Shown here: piece after piece, positions 9,293 through 18,530 of the stretch
How the letters are laid out: each line of letters starts with the position of its first letter
Position numbering within the stretch: position 1 is the first letter of the stretch
Source: Deltaproteobacteria bacterium
GTDB taxonomy: Bacteria > Desulfobacterota > Syntrophobacteria > Syntrophobacterales > Syntrophobacteraceae
DNA: 64,000 nucleotides
Reading direction: 5' to 3'
Assembly: GCA_021793275.1 (NCBI GenBank)
Contig: JAJYTC010000002.1
Location: forward strand, 1 to 64,000
The notes under the pieces: model-generated
Seen by the model: the letters and a program-made list of their open reading frames with translations, nothing else
Database searches by the model: none
What the model was told of the DNA's origin: nothing
Position numbers and translations under genes: made by a program

Positions 9293-9349
9293 TTCACGTT
9301 ATATGAATTTTTTCATTGTGTTAATTCATTTTTTGTGAATAATTAACAC
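9293..9349. promoter_or_regulatory. Lysogeny switch operator region
   Basis: TTCA-N7-TGAA (9293-9307) and GTGTTAATT...AATTAACAC inverted repeat (9318-9349) between divergent regulators. Confidence 0.55.
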
Positions 9350-9373
9350 CAGTGCCGATTGCAGGAGGACGAA

Positions 9374-9592
9374 ATGAAACATGGAGAACAGGCCAAACTC
9401 GCATCGCGGATCAGCAAGTCTTCCGCGTACGTCTCCGAGGTCCTGCGCGGGAAAAGACGCCCGTCGCCCGACGCTGCTGTGGCCCTCGAGAAGGCAACAG
9501 GGATAAGCCGCAGCGCGTGGCTCTGGCCCGAGGAATATCCAAACCCGCTGATCCACACGGAGCCCGAAGATGCAGACAGAGAGCCTCTATGA
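9374..9592 (+). CDS. Cro-like HTH protein
   Basis: KLASRISKSSAYVSEVLRGKRRPSPDAAVALEKATGI; aggagg RBS upstream of ATG 9374. Confidence 0.7.
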   Translation: MKHGEQAKLASRISKSSAYVSEVLRGKRRPSPDAAVALEKATGISRSAWLWPEEYPNPLIHTEPEDADREPL

Positions 9593-9729
9593 ACCCCTCA
9601 ACTGAAAGGTGGAAAACGGCATGAGCGAACAATTAACAAACGATCAGAAAATAGAAATCATGAAAATCGCCGTCGCGGCCAACCTCCACTGCGACCCATG
9701 GGATGTCTATGAACAAATGGTAAAGGCGA

Positions 9730-9936
9730 TTATTTCGCCTGCGCCGGAGGAGCCTCCTCGATCGTCCGAAGGATAGCGTTGTAGGCCTGCGCTACCTTGA
9801 CGGGGTCGAGATGCCCCGACGGAGAATCCCCCTTGCTTGCGACGTTTGGGGCGCTGGAAGCAAGGTGTGGATTCGTACTGGCCTTATCGTCAAGTATTTT
9901 TAGCAGTAGCTCCAATGCAATTTCACTCTTTTCCAT
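9730..9936 (-). CDS. Hypothetical protein
   Basis: MEKSEIALELLLKILDDK...; convergent with a short plus-strand ORF. Confidence 0.35.
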   Translation of the reverse strand: MEKSEIALELLLKILDDKASTNPHLASSAPNVASKGDSPSGHLDPVKVAQAYNAILRTIEEAPPAQAK

Positions 9937-9999
9937 ATTTTGTCCTTTCCCGCTCATGCCGTTTGACGGGGAAGGATAGCACAGGTGAGGACGCCCCCA

Positions 10000-10163
10000 T
10001 GGAAAACTCGCTCTATCAAGCCGACAGTCTGTATGAACCGTGTCCCCTCTGCGACGGGTACCCCGTTGAGGGCGGCTACATGGTCGAGGGCTTTTTCGTT
10101 TCCGACGAAGAGGCCGTGTTTTGCCCGGAACATGAATCCAGCATGTATATCTGCGGGAGGTAA
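10000..10163 (+). CDS. Small Cys-containing protein
   Basis: MENSLYQADSLYEPCPLCDGYPVEGGYMVEGFFVSDEEAVFCPEH... Confidence 0.5.
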
Positions 10164-10169
10164 ACCCAC

Positions 10170-10391
10170 GTGGAAATCGACGAGGCGGTGCTCGAGGAGC
10201 TGCTGGCCGAATCGGTGGAGCGCGAGAAGGAGTTTGTCGCGCAGGAAAAGCTGATCCGGCGAAAGCTCCTGATAGCGCTTGGCCGTGTCAAGGTGGCCGA
10301 GCCGGTCCGCGAGCTGCATTCGCCGACGGGACGAAAGTCGAAGTGGGGCGAGCTGGCCCGAAAGATGGCCATCCGCCCGGATCACACGTAG
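10170..10391 (+). CDS. Hypothetical protein
   Basis: 73 aa, overlaps rhythm of early phage operon. Confidence 0.5.
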   Translation: MEIDEAVLEELLAESVEREKEFVAQEKLIRRKLLIALGRVKVAEPVRELHSPTGRKSKWGELARKMAIRPDHT

Positions 10392-10499
10392 GGGATCGGC
10401 CGCCCGAGGGGGGAAACTCGAGCGGCCGATATTGAAACACCGCCGGGCGCCGACGCGGGGACGTCGAAACGGCGCCGGCGGCATGGGGGGACGGGGCGA

Positions 10500-10715
10500 A
10501 TGGCAAAGATCGACAGGCCAATCAATTTCCGCAGCTCCTCGTCTTTTGAGGAGGTGCTTTCGAAAGCAATCCTACATCTCGATAAAGATAAATCCAGTGT
10601 CTTAAGAACATGCGTACTCGTCGGACTGCCACTTATCCTGGCTCATCCGGAGCTCGTGGACATGCTAGGGGACGGGGAATCCGATGTCAGTAATATTCTC
10701 GTATTACTGCGGTAA
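10500..10715 (+). CDS. Hypothetical protein
   Basis: 71 aa ORF. Confidence 0.5.
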   Translation: MAKIDRPINFRSSSSFEEVLSKAILHLDKDKSSVLRTCVLVGLPLILAHPELVDMLGDGESDVSNILVLLR

Positions 10716-10794
10716 TATTTTTTCGGCGATCTGTCTTACATCGGTATTACAGGTCATTCCGGTAACTTACCTTTGGTAATGAGGGAGGATTAAA

Positions 10795-11142
10795 ATGGCA
10801 GTAGATTTTAGCGGGGAGCATCGGCTGAAGATTTTAAAGCTGGCGGCGGAAATCTGCGGCGAACGGGGATTTGGCGAGGACGGCGCAAAGAACGTTATAG
10901 CCGTCTATAGGCAGCTGTGTGAGGCGCTGACAGCCTACCCCGTTTTGCCCACCGTGGATACGGCGTGGGTCGAAAAACTCGAAACGATCGAGGCGCACTT
11001 CGGCGGCGTAACGAAGGCTGCGGACAAGATCGGGTGCGCCAGAAGCATTTTTTACCGCATGAAACGAATGAGCGAGCCGAGTGCCACCTATGCGAGTCAG
11101 GTCGACCGGATTTATGCACAGATCGCCGGCCAGGTGAATTAG
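10795..11142 (+). CDS. Phage regulatory/HTH-like protein
   Basis: 115 aa with GGVTKAADKIGCARSIFYRMKRM HTH-like segment; RBS gaggagg. Confidence 0.55.
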   Translation: MAVDFSGEHRLKILKLAAEICGERGFGEDGAKNVIAVYRQLCEALTAYPVLPTVDTAWVEKLETIEAHFGGVTKAADKIGCARSIFYRMKRMSEPSATYASQVDRIYAQIAGQVN

Positions 11143-11168
11143 AAGGTGGCGAATTCGGAGGATTGGCA

Positions 11169-11840
11169 ATGGCTGAGATCGATTTTGTGAGGCTTGCCTC
11201 GCCTTTCGATGCGGCGGACATCGCATGGCGGGTCCAGAGCTGCGGCGTAAAAGAGGGTCGCGTGTGGGCGCGGATCGTGCCGTATGTGACGTGCCGCGCG
11301 ATCATGGACCGGCTCGATGCGGTGTGCGGGCCGGGAAATTGGAAAAACCGATTCGAGAGGAGCGCGGACGGCGGCGTCCTGTGCGGGATCGAGATCCGGA
11401 TCAACGGAGAGTGGGTCGGCAAATGGGACGGAGCGTCGGGAGAGGAGGCAAAGGACGGGATCGACGCGGTGAAGGCGTCTCTTTCCTCGGCGATGAAGCG
11501 GGCCGGGGTGCAGTGGGGCATCGGGCGCTACCTCTACCGGATGGAGGCGGCGTTTGCGCAGGTGCACGAGGGCGGAAGGCACGCTGGCCATACGAAGGAC
11601 GGTACGTCTTTTCGGTGGGATCCGCCGGCGACGGTGGGTGCGAACGGCAATTCGAAGGCCGCGGCCAATCGCGGCGTAAAGGAGCTTTCGCTCGACGAGG
11701 TGAAAAGGCAGATGGACGCGGCTGAAAGACCGCAGGCCCTTTTGGACTGGCTTTCGGAGAACAGGGAAAGAATCGGGGGCTGCAGGAAGGCAGCGATGGA
11801 ATATTTCAATGCTCGGCTGCGGGCTCTCAAGGAGCTCTAA
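11169..11840 (+). CDS. Rad52/Rad22-family single-strand annealing protein
   Basis: YVTCRAIMDRLDAVCGPGNWKNRF...GEWVGKWDGASGEEAKDGIDAVKASLSSAMKRAGVQWGIGRYLYRM matches Rad52-type SSAP pattern. Confidence 0.85.
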   Translation: MAEIDFVRLASPFDAADIAWRVQSCGVKEGRVWARIVPYVTCRAIMDRLDAVCGPGNWKNRFERSADGGVLCGIEIRINGEWVGKWDGASGEEAKDGIDAVKASLSSAMKRAGVQWGIGRYLYRMEAAFAQVHEGGRHAGHTKDGTSFRWDPPATVGANGNSKAAANRGVKELSLDEVKRQMDAAERPQALLDWLSENRERIGGCRKAAMEYFNARLRALKEL

Positions 11841-11853
11841 GGGGGGACTAAAA

Positions 11854-12168
11854 GTGAATCAGGAGCTTGCCGTTAAAAAATGGAACGAGATGTTTCGGCC
11901 CGGGACGGCGGTCGAGGTGAAGGAAAAGGGATTTCGGGGCAAAACGATCACGCCGGCGTGCATCCGGGACGAAGAGGCGAAGGTGTACGTGGACGGCCTG
12001 GTGGGCCCGGTGCCCCTGCGGATGGTGACGCCGGTGCCGCGGGCGATGGCCGAGGAGGAAAGCGATGATACCGTGCGAGTCGGAGAGAGCTATCGAGGGT
12101 CGGCACAGGTTCGAGTTCTGCGGATATGCGACAGACCGTTGCAGTCTGTGCCTCAAGAGCCGGCGTGA
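11854..12168 (+). CDS. Hypothetical protein
   Basis: GTG start VNQELAVKKWNEMFRPGTAVEVKEKGFRGKTITPA... Confidence 0.5.
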   Translation: MNQELAVKKWNEMFRPGTAVEVKEKGFRGKTITPACIRDEEAKVYVDGLVGPVPLRMVTPVPRAMAEEESDDTVRVGESYRGSAQVRVLRICDRPLQSVPQEPA

Positions 12169-12274
12169 GCTGGAGGGCGGCCGGTGCGCGGCGTCCAGGC
12201 GCTGCCCCGGCGCGTGGCATGGACGGCATGTCTTTATCGACGGCGAGTGCATCAACTGTGGGAAAGCGCAATAG
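12065..12274 (+). CDS. Small zinc-finger-like protein
   Basis: FEFCGYATDRCSLC...HVFIDGECINCGKAQ. Confidence 0.5.
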   Translation: MIPCESERAIEGRHRFEFCGYATDRCSLCLKSRRELEGGRCAASRRCPGAWHGRHVFIDGECINCGKAQ

Positions 12275-12286
12275 GAGGGCTGCGAA

Positions 12287-14152
12287 ATGAAAAAGGACAT
12301 GATGGAGCCGGGGGGAGCCGCTCCCGCAGTGGCGCCGCGCAGGCGCAGGAAGAGCGCGGCCACGGCGCCCGGACCGAAGAGGGAGGACCAGTTTGGCTAT
12401 CCCAGCGGCGTTGCGGAGGACGAATCTCTTACGGCGCCCGCGAATGACGGGCAGGTCCACGAAATCCCGCTCAACCAAATCCGCCCGGCGCCGTGGAATC
12501 CGCCGGCGCGGATGGAGTTGGCAGCTGTCGAAGAATTGGCAGCCAACATCGCCCGGCACGGCCAGCAGGTCCCGGCCCTGGTGAGGCCGGTTGAGGCGGA
12601 AGCGCCGATCGTCTTCGAGCTCGTTTTCGGGCACAGGCGGTACGCGGCTATCTCGAGGCTCGCTCCCCCGGAAGGCGAAGGAACGATCAAGACATTCGTT
12701 CGGCCGCTTTCCGAAGAGGACGCGATGATCCTGAGCGGCATCGAGAATCTGCAGCGCAAGGGATTTTCGGACATCGAGGAGGCCGAGTTTTTCCGGACGT
12801 GCGGCGAGCGATACGGGGACCACGCGGTCAAGATGCTTGCCGAGAAGCTGAGCGTTTCGGCCACGTACGTGCGGAAGCGCATAAAGATCCTCGAGCTGCC
12901 GGAGCGGGCGCTAAATCTTTGGCGCAATGGCACCTGGCACGTCGGGCATATGGAACAGCTTCTCCGTATCGGGGATCGATCGGAGGTCGAAGAATGGCTG
13001 AAGCAGCGAGCCGACATATGGACCGGGGACCGACTCGAAAATCTGCAAGTCTTCGTACTCAAATCGTGCATCGACCAAAGAGCCATCCTTCTTTCCCACG
13101 CTAAATTCAATAAGTCGGATTGCAAGATTTGCCGCAAAAATACGGCTGTTCAAAAAACGCTCTTCGGTGCTGAAGGCGATAAAACCTGCTGCCTCGATCA
13201 GAAGTGTTTTTGCCAAAAACAGCAGGCTTGGCTTGATTTGCACTGGGCTGACGGGAGCTGTAAGGCGAACAAGGAATGCACGAAAATGGGCGTTATCGGC
13301 GATTTCGCTACGCCCAAAACTGCAGGATTCGGTTGGCAGGATCGAGGTGCCCCCGTGAATCCCGGTCAACGATGCAGCGGTTGTCAACGGTACGGGACAA
13401 TTTTGAACTATAAGATAGAGCCGCTCATAGAAAGAGTCTGCTTCGGCGACAAGGCGTGCTTTGATGGATTGAAGAGGGGCTATCGGACCGACGATGCAAC
13501 TGAGGCTAAAGGTTTGACCCGGGAGGGCGGTGCGGACGGCGTCCGGGTCAAATGGCACGGAGAGCATTTTCGGCAGGAATTTTATAAGCAGGAGATCCCC
13601 GGACTGTTGGAGGCCGCGTGCGGCCTCAATGATAAGCCTATCCACGTAGCTCTCGCGGCATGCCTGTATGAGCACTGGAGGCTGCTTTTCGAGATCGACG
13701 CATCCGCGTGGGATTTCCTTGCCAATACCGCAAATAATCCCACTTTGAAAAAGCTTCTGAAGTGGTCCTGCAGGTTCGATAGGCGGCACGCCGGGGCGCT
13801 CCTGGCGAAAGCCGTGATCTCTGTGGCGTTTCGCCGGCACCGTTACGCGGATGAGTTTAATGATGATGACCGCGCGGCGATCGCGGAATTCCTGGGGGTC
13901 GACTTCGGCAAGTGGGCGCCAACCGATGAGTGGTTCGAGAAGAAGACCAAGGGGGAACTGGTATCTTATATCGCGCGTGAGTCCGGCTTGGCGCAGGATG
14001 CGAAATTCCAGGATTACTTGGCCAGGTATCACCTGACCTTGGAAAAACTCGCGGGGCTGAAGAAGGGGGTGATCGTGCAGATTCTGCATGACTGCGGCTG
14101 CGATTTGCGCGGTCGGCTGCCAGATGAGATCCGCAGCGGCCTGCGTGGATAG
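12287..14152 (+). CDS. ParB/RepB-like protein with long Cys-rich central region
   Basis: EIPLNQIRPAPWNPPARM...LVFGHRRYAAI...GIENLQRKGFSDIEEAEFF; then CKICRKN...CCLDQKCFCQ...CSGCQRYG. Confidence 0.85.
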   Translation: MKKDMMEPGGAAPAVAPRRRRKSAATAPGPKREDQFGYPSGVAEDESLTAPANDGQVHEIPLNQIRPAPWNPPARMELAAVEELAANIARHGQQVPALVRPVEAEAPIVFELVFGHRRYAAISRLAPPEGEGTIKTFVRPLSEEDAMILSGIENLQRKGFSDIEEAEFFRTCGERYGDHAVKMLAEKLSVSATYVRKRIKILELPERALNLWRNGTWHVGHMEQLLRIGDRSEVEEWLKQRADIWTGDRLENLQVFVLKSCIDQRAILLSHAKFNKSDCKICRKNTAVQKTLFGAEGDKTCCLDQKCFCQKQQAWLDLHWADGSCKANKECTKMGVIGDFATPKTAGFGWQDRGAPVNPGQRCSGCQRYGTILNYKIEPLIERVCFGDKACFDGLKRGYRTDDATEAKGLTREGGADGVRVKWHGEHFRQEFYKQEIPGLLEAACGLNDKPIHVALAACLYEHWRLLFEIDASAWDFLANTANNPTLKKLLKWSCRFDRRHAGALLAKAVISVAFRRHRYADEFNDDDRAAIAEFLGVDFGKWAPTDEWFEKKTKGELVSYIARESGLAQDAKFQDYLARYHLTLEKLAGLKKGVIVQILHDCGCDLRGRLPDEIRSGLRG

Positions 14153-14164
14153 GGGGAGCTGAAG

Positions 14165-14302
14165 GTGGCAAAACGGAATTCGAAATCTTTGTTCTATCGC
14201 ACGTGGACGGATGGCTTCTTTGCCGGCGTGATCACGTGCGTGTTCGGGGGCGTTTTCGGGCTGACTGTGTATCTGGCGTGGAGGGCCATTTTCGGGGGCT
14301 AG
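14165..14302 (+). CDS. Small membrane protein
   Basis: VAKRNSKSLFYRTWTDGFFAGVITCVFGGVFGLTVYLAWRAIFGG. Confidence 0.4.
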   Translation: MAKRNSKSLFYRTWTDGFFAGVITCVFGGVFGLTVYLAWRAIFGG

Positions 14303-14386
14303 ACTCGGGGGCGTTTGCAGTTGGGGCTATAGGGGGCGCTGTCTAGCGGGAGTCTTGGGGCTGGGCGGCGCGGGAAAAAGGGGGAA

Positions 14387-16957
14387 GTGTGCACGCGAAG
14401 AGGGGGCGTAGTGCATAAGGGGGATTTGTCTGCCAAAATACTGGAACGGCTCAGATCAAGCGAGCTGTGGGGCCAAAGGACGCGGGAGAGCGGAAAGACG
14501 ATATCGGGGCTGAAGTGTCCCGAGTGCGGCCGAAGCGACGCCTGGACATACAAAGACCAGCCGGCCCCGATCATCTGCAACCACAAAAATACGTGCGGTG
14601 CGAGAACCAGCACCCGCGATATCTTTCCGGAAATAATCCAAAATTTAGAAAAAGAATTCGCGCCCACGAAGGAAGACCCGAGCCGGCCGGCTCGTGAATA
14701 TCTTTTCGCGAGGGGAATCAGCTCCAAGACCCTCGAGGGCGTTCGGTATGTCTACCGGCCGAACATCCGCAAGAGCGGCTCGGGGGGCGTGCTGTTCCAC
14801 GTAGGGACCGATTCGGACGGAAAAGAGGTGTGGAACGGCAGGATTTTTTCCCCGGCGCCGGGCGTGGACAAAAGCCACAACGAGGGGCGTACGGCCGGGC
14901 AGCTTTGGAGGCATCCGAAGCTTGAATACGAGCCGGATAAGCCCACCTTTGTGGTGGAGGGCATCATCGAGGCCCTTTCGCTGATCGAGATGGGTCTCCA
15001 GGCCGTGACACCTCTTTCGAGCGGGGCCGATCCGGAAAAGATGGATCTGAAGGGGCTCGAAGGGCGGCTGGTGATCGCGCTCAATCCGGACGCTGCCGGC
15101 GGGGAAGGGCTCGAGAAGTGGAAAAGAAAATATCCGAAGGCCGAGGCGGCCGTACCGGTCAAAGGCGACTGGAACGACTTTTTAAATCAGGCGCCGCGCG
15201 GAAAGGCGCGGGAGGCGTTTGAGGCGGCGCTTCCTGAAATGATGTGCCGCGCGGCGCTTCTTCTGTCGAAAAGTGCCGAGGAGTACGCGCAGACGTGGCT
15301 CGATTTCTACCGCTTTCCGCCGGGTCTTTTTGCATGGAGGAAAAAATACTATTGGGGGGCGTTCGGGAAAAAGGACCTCGAAGTTCGAAACGTATCCAAT
15401 TTTACGTGCCATACCGACCACTACCAGCTCGAATCGAGCGACGGGAATCCCATATACCGTTATTATCTAAAGGTCTATCCGGCGAGCGGCCGTCCTGTTG
15501 AATGTTCGGTGTCCGGCCGCGATCTTTCCACTCCCAGCGCGCTTCGTGCGGCGCTCCTCGAAAATGCCAGAGTGATGTGGAAGGGAAACGAGGCGCCCAC
15601 ATTCGCCCTGGCCTCTCTTATCGCCGAGTCGCCCGCGCCCGTGGTGCGCCAGGTGCATCTGCTGGGCTACGATCGGGAAAGCGGAGCGTGTGTGTTCCGG
15701 GACTATATGATCGACTGCGAGGGGCGCTACGAAGAGCCCAACAAGCAGGGTTTTTTCAAGGTGTCCCGGCGCGAGGTGATCCGCGCGCCGGAAGCCAGGG
15801 GGCAGCGCGATCTGTGCGTAAAGCCCAAGCGCGGGGTCGGCCCGAAGCGCATCTATGAGCTTATAAACGCGGCGTGGCCCGGTAACGGGCCGCTCGCCCT
15901 GGCCTTTACCGTGGCCAGTTGGTTCGTATGGTCGGTAAAGTCCGAGCTCGGCTTTTTCCCTTTCTTAAGCTTGCACGGGGATACGCAGACCGGCAAAAGC
16001 CAACTCGTGCGGCGACTGAACGCGATGCAGGGTCTCGACGGCGAGGGTCTCCCGATGACGAAGCTCAATACGGGAAAGGGCGAAATCAGGGACCTCGCAA
16101 AAAAATCCGGCCTCATGACGGCGCTTCTCGAGGGAAACGAAGTCGAGCGCATGCGCTTCGATATCGAAAGCCTGCTCACCTTGTACAACGCCGGCAACCC
16201 GCTGCAGGTGCGCGCGGTAAAAAGCAACGACCTGGCGACGCGGGTGGTCGAGTTTCCGGGGACCCTGGTCTTCGTGCAAAACAAGGAGCCCTTCCGGACA
16301 AAAGCCCAGATGGAGCGCGTCATATCGTCCCGACCGTTTAAGTCCGATGACATTACCGCTGAAACTTCTTTTGCTTTTAAAGAGCTTTTAAAGATTCCCG
16401 TGCGCGAAATGGCGTGGTGCTACGTGTACGTCATGGAGGACCGGAAGAGGATCGAAAAGGCCTGGTACGGCGAATACATGCGTGCGCGAGATGAGATCAT
16501 GGAGGCGGTCTCCGATAATCGGATCGCCGAAAATCACGGGCTGGCGCTGGGTTTTCATCGCATCGCCGAAAATATTTTCGGCGCGAAAAATGATCTCACG
16601 GGTTTCGTAACAGCCCTCGCGAAGCGGAAACAGCGGCAGTGTAATCACCGGCAGGCCGACGAGGCGGATGAATTTTTCGATGCTCTAAATGATTTGAGCG
16701 TCGAGAAGCAGCTTCAGGTCGCCGACGTTAGTGAGGGAAAACTCTACGTCAGGCTTTCGGAGGCGCGGAAGGTCCTGGACGGAAACGGGTACAAGTTCTA
16801 CGGGCCGCAGCTGCGCCAGGCGCTTCGGGACCATCCGGCGTATCTCGTTTCAAATATCAATCACAGGGCCTCCTGGGGCGCGGCGGTGGGTTTGGCGAGC
16901 TCGGTGGAGCGAACGTGGATGTTTGATACGACTAAGCTCGGAGTGGACGTCCGGTGA
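14387..16957 (+). CDS. Phage primase-helicase (zinc/Toprim plus DUF927-like ATPase)
   Basis: CPECGRSDAWTY...ICNHKNTCG; FVVEGIIEALSLIEMG (Toprim-like); SLHGDTQTGKSQLVRRLNAM Walker A. Confidence 0.8.
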   Translation: MCTRRGGVVHKGDLSAKILERLRSSELWGQRTRESGKTISGLKCPECGRSDAWTYKDQPAPIICNHKNTCGARTSTRDIFPEIIQNLEKEFAPTKEDPSRPAREYLFARGISSKTLEGVRYVYRPNIRKSGSGGVLFHVGTDSDGKEVWNGRIFSPAPGVDKSHNEGRTAGQLWRHPKLEYEPDKPTFVVEGIIEALSLIEMGLQAVTPLSSGADPEKMDLKGLEGRLVIALNPDAAGGEGLEKWKRKYPKAEAAVPVKGDWNDFLNQAPRGKAREAFEAALPEMMCRAALLLSKSAEEYAQTWLDFYRFPPGLFAWRKKYYWGAFGKKDLEVRNVSNFTCHTDHYQLESSDGNPIYRYYLKVYPASGRPVECSVSGRDLSTPSALRAALLENARVMWKGNEAPTFALASLIAESPAPVVRQVHLLGYDRESGACVFRDYMIDCEGRYEEPNKQGFFKVSRREVIRAPEARGQRDLCVKPKRGVGPKRIYELINAAWPGNGPLALAFTVASWFVWSVKSELGFFPFLSLHGDTQTGKSQLVRRLNAMQGLDGEGLPMTKLNTGKGEIRDLAKKSGLMTALLEGNEVERMRFDIESLLTLYNAGNPLQVRAVKSNDLATRVVEFPGTLVFVQNKEPFRTKAQMERVISSRPFKSDDITAETSFAFKELLKIPVREMAWCYVYVMEDRKRIEKAWYGEYMRARDEIMEAVSDNRIAENHGLALGFHRIAENIFGAKNDLTGFVTALAKRKQRQCNHRQADEADEFFDALNDLSVEKQLQVADVSEGKLYVRLSEARKVLDGNGYKFYGPQLRQALRDHPAYLVSNINHRASWGAAVGLASSVERTWMFDTTKLGVDVR

Positions 16958-16963
16958 GTTTCT

Positions 16964-17233
16964 GTTACTTCTTTTTAGAAAAGTAACAGAGAAGTAACAG
17001 AGAAGTAACGGGAAATTTAAGAGTAATATTAATGAATTATATAATTTTGTTACTTTGTTACTTTTTTAATGCGCATGTTCCTCGCGCGCGAACGAAGGTG
17101 AACGATGGGCATATTTGATCAAATAAGAAATATGCATAAAACAGAAGTAACAAAGGTAACAGAAGTTACAGCTCCGGAATCATTAGAAAAAAGCTGTAAC
17201 TTTCCGCCGGAGAGAAAAGTAACAAAAGTAACA
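16964..17233. repeat. Cluster of (A/T)GTAAC/GTTAC(T) iteron-like motifs
   Basis: agtaac at 16982, 16993, 17004 (11-bp spacing), 17146, 17218, 17228; gttact at 16964, 17049, 17057; variants at 17155, 17164, 17195. Confidence 0.7.
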
Positions 17234-17563
17234 GAAGATGCGGGGAGCGAAGAGCCGGACCGTTGCAAAAACTGTGGTGCGGCAGGGATTTGCAGGAAAT
17301 TGGAGAACGCGTGCCGGGCTTGTGAAGAATCAAAACAGGAACCTAATTGGGTACAACTTTTTGGGTCGGATTTGGATGATTTCGGGGTGATTTGCGTTGA
17401 GGCTGCGATATTCCTTTTTGCGGTGAGATCGGTGCAAACGTGCGCCCAGTACGACTTTGAGGCGATGTGCCGAAGATATGTGCCCGGATGGCGGAAGAAC
17501 ATGGCGCCGGAGGCGTGGAAGGTAGTAGCGGGGGAAATAAGAAAGAGGCTGCCGAAGCAATGA
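17105..17563 (+). CDS. Hypothetical protein with KVTKVTE repeats and Cys motif
   Basis: 152 aa TEVTKVTEVT...KVTKVTE...CKNCGAAGIC...CRAC. Confidence 0.6.
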   Translation: MGIFDQIRNMHKTEVTKVTEVTAPESLEKSCNFPPERKVTKVTEDAGSEEPDRCKNCGAAGICRKLENACRACEESKQEPNWVQLFGSDLDDFGVICVEAAIFLFAVRSVQTCAQYDFEAMCRRYVPGWRKNMAPEAWKVVAGEIRKRLPKQ

Positions 17564-17576
17564 TAGGGAGGGGGAA

Positions 17577-17759
17577 GTGGGGAAGCTGCTCGTTACGTGG
17601 GGAGAGATTGCGCGGTATTGCGGGCTGTCGGTGAGGACGGTCAGGCGTATGCGGGACGAGATGGTCGAGCAACGTATTGTATTCCGGCGCCGGCAGCGCC
17701 TTGGAAAGCGTGTTTATTGCGCGTGGGCGGCCGACCTGGAAAGATTTTTTAAAAAGTAA
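17577..17759 (+). CDS. Small HTH (MerR-like/excisionase-like) protein
   Basis: VTWGEIARYCGLSVRTVRRMRDEM... Confidence 0.6.
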   Translation: MGKLLVTWGEIARYCGLSVRTVRRMRDEMVEQRIVFRRRQRLGKRVYCAWAADLERFFKK

Positions 17760-17773
17760 AAATTTCTGCTTTT

Positions 17774-17829
17774 GGCCACTACTGGTGGCCGCTTCTCGTG
17801 GCCACTTCTCGTGGCCACTTCTGGTGGCC
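17774..17829. repeat. 13-bp tandem repeat, 4 units, upstream of terS
   Basis: GGCCACTACTGGT GGCCGCTTCTCGT GGCCACTTCTCGT GGCCACTTCTGGT GGCC. Confidence 0.9.
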
Positions 17830-17900
17830 GTTTGCATTTTCTGATCAGCCTGAAAAATAATCTGCGCCACAGCAAATCGAAATCGTGAATGAGGTGAGCG

Positions 17901-18530
17901 GTGGGCGCAGCGGACCAAATCCCGAAACAAATCCCGATTCTCGGCGGCCAGTGGACGATCATGCGGCTGCGCCCGAGGCAGAGGCGATTTGTCGAGGAGT
18001 ATCTGGTCGATCTCAACGGTACGCAGGCCGCGATCCGCGCGGGCTATTCGGAAAAAACGGCTGCCGTAATCGCCCGGGAAAACCTCAGAAAACCTCTCAT
18101 TGAAATGGCGATCCACGAAGAGCTGGACAGACGCACGAAGGAAAGCTGGATGTCGAGAGACCGGCTGCTTTTGGAAGTGGCGCGGCTTGCCTATGCAGAC
18201 GTGCGCCAGTTGTATGACGAAAACGGCAGACTCAGACCTGTTGCCGAACTCGAAGACGACATAGCCGCGGCAGTCGCTGCCATCGACGTATCGGTGGGAC
18301 CGAGCTTCGATGTTACGAAGAAGGTGAGACTGTGCGACAAGGGCGCAGCGCAGGAAAGGCTTGCCAGGCTGCTCGGATTTATCATCGAGCGCAAGGAGTT
18401 AAGCGGGCCGGGAGGCAAGCCGCTCCAGGTGGAGAATTTGAGCGAAGAGGACCTGGACGCGCGGATCGCGGCGGTTGAAGAAGAAATCCGGGGGATGAGA
18501 AGCGATGGCAAGACTTCAGAACCTGTCTAA
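17901..18530 (+). CDS. terS: Terminase small subunit
   Basis: LRPRQRRFVEEYLVDLNGTQAAIRAGYSEKTAAVIARENLRKP: terminase_2 signature. Confidence 0.88.
   Translation: MGAADQIPKQIPILGGQWTIMRLRPRQRRFVEEYLVDLNGTQAAIRAGYSEKTAAVIARENLRKPLIEMAIHEELDRRTKESWMSRDRLLLEVARLAYADVRQLYDENGRLRPVAELEDDIAAAVAAIDVSVGPSFDVTKKVRLCDKGAAQERLARLLGFIIERKELSGPGGKPLQVENLSEEDLDARIAAVEEEIRGMRSDGKTSEPV

Noticed and set aside
12911-14089. 392-aa minus-strand ORF
   Set aside because: Antisense to the ParB-like gene; no recognisable motifs.
17774-17829. CRISPR-like array
   Set aside because: Contiguous 13-bp tandem repeat without spacers and no cas genes.
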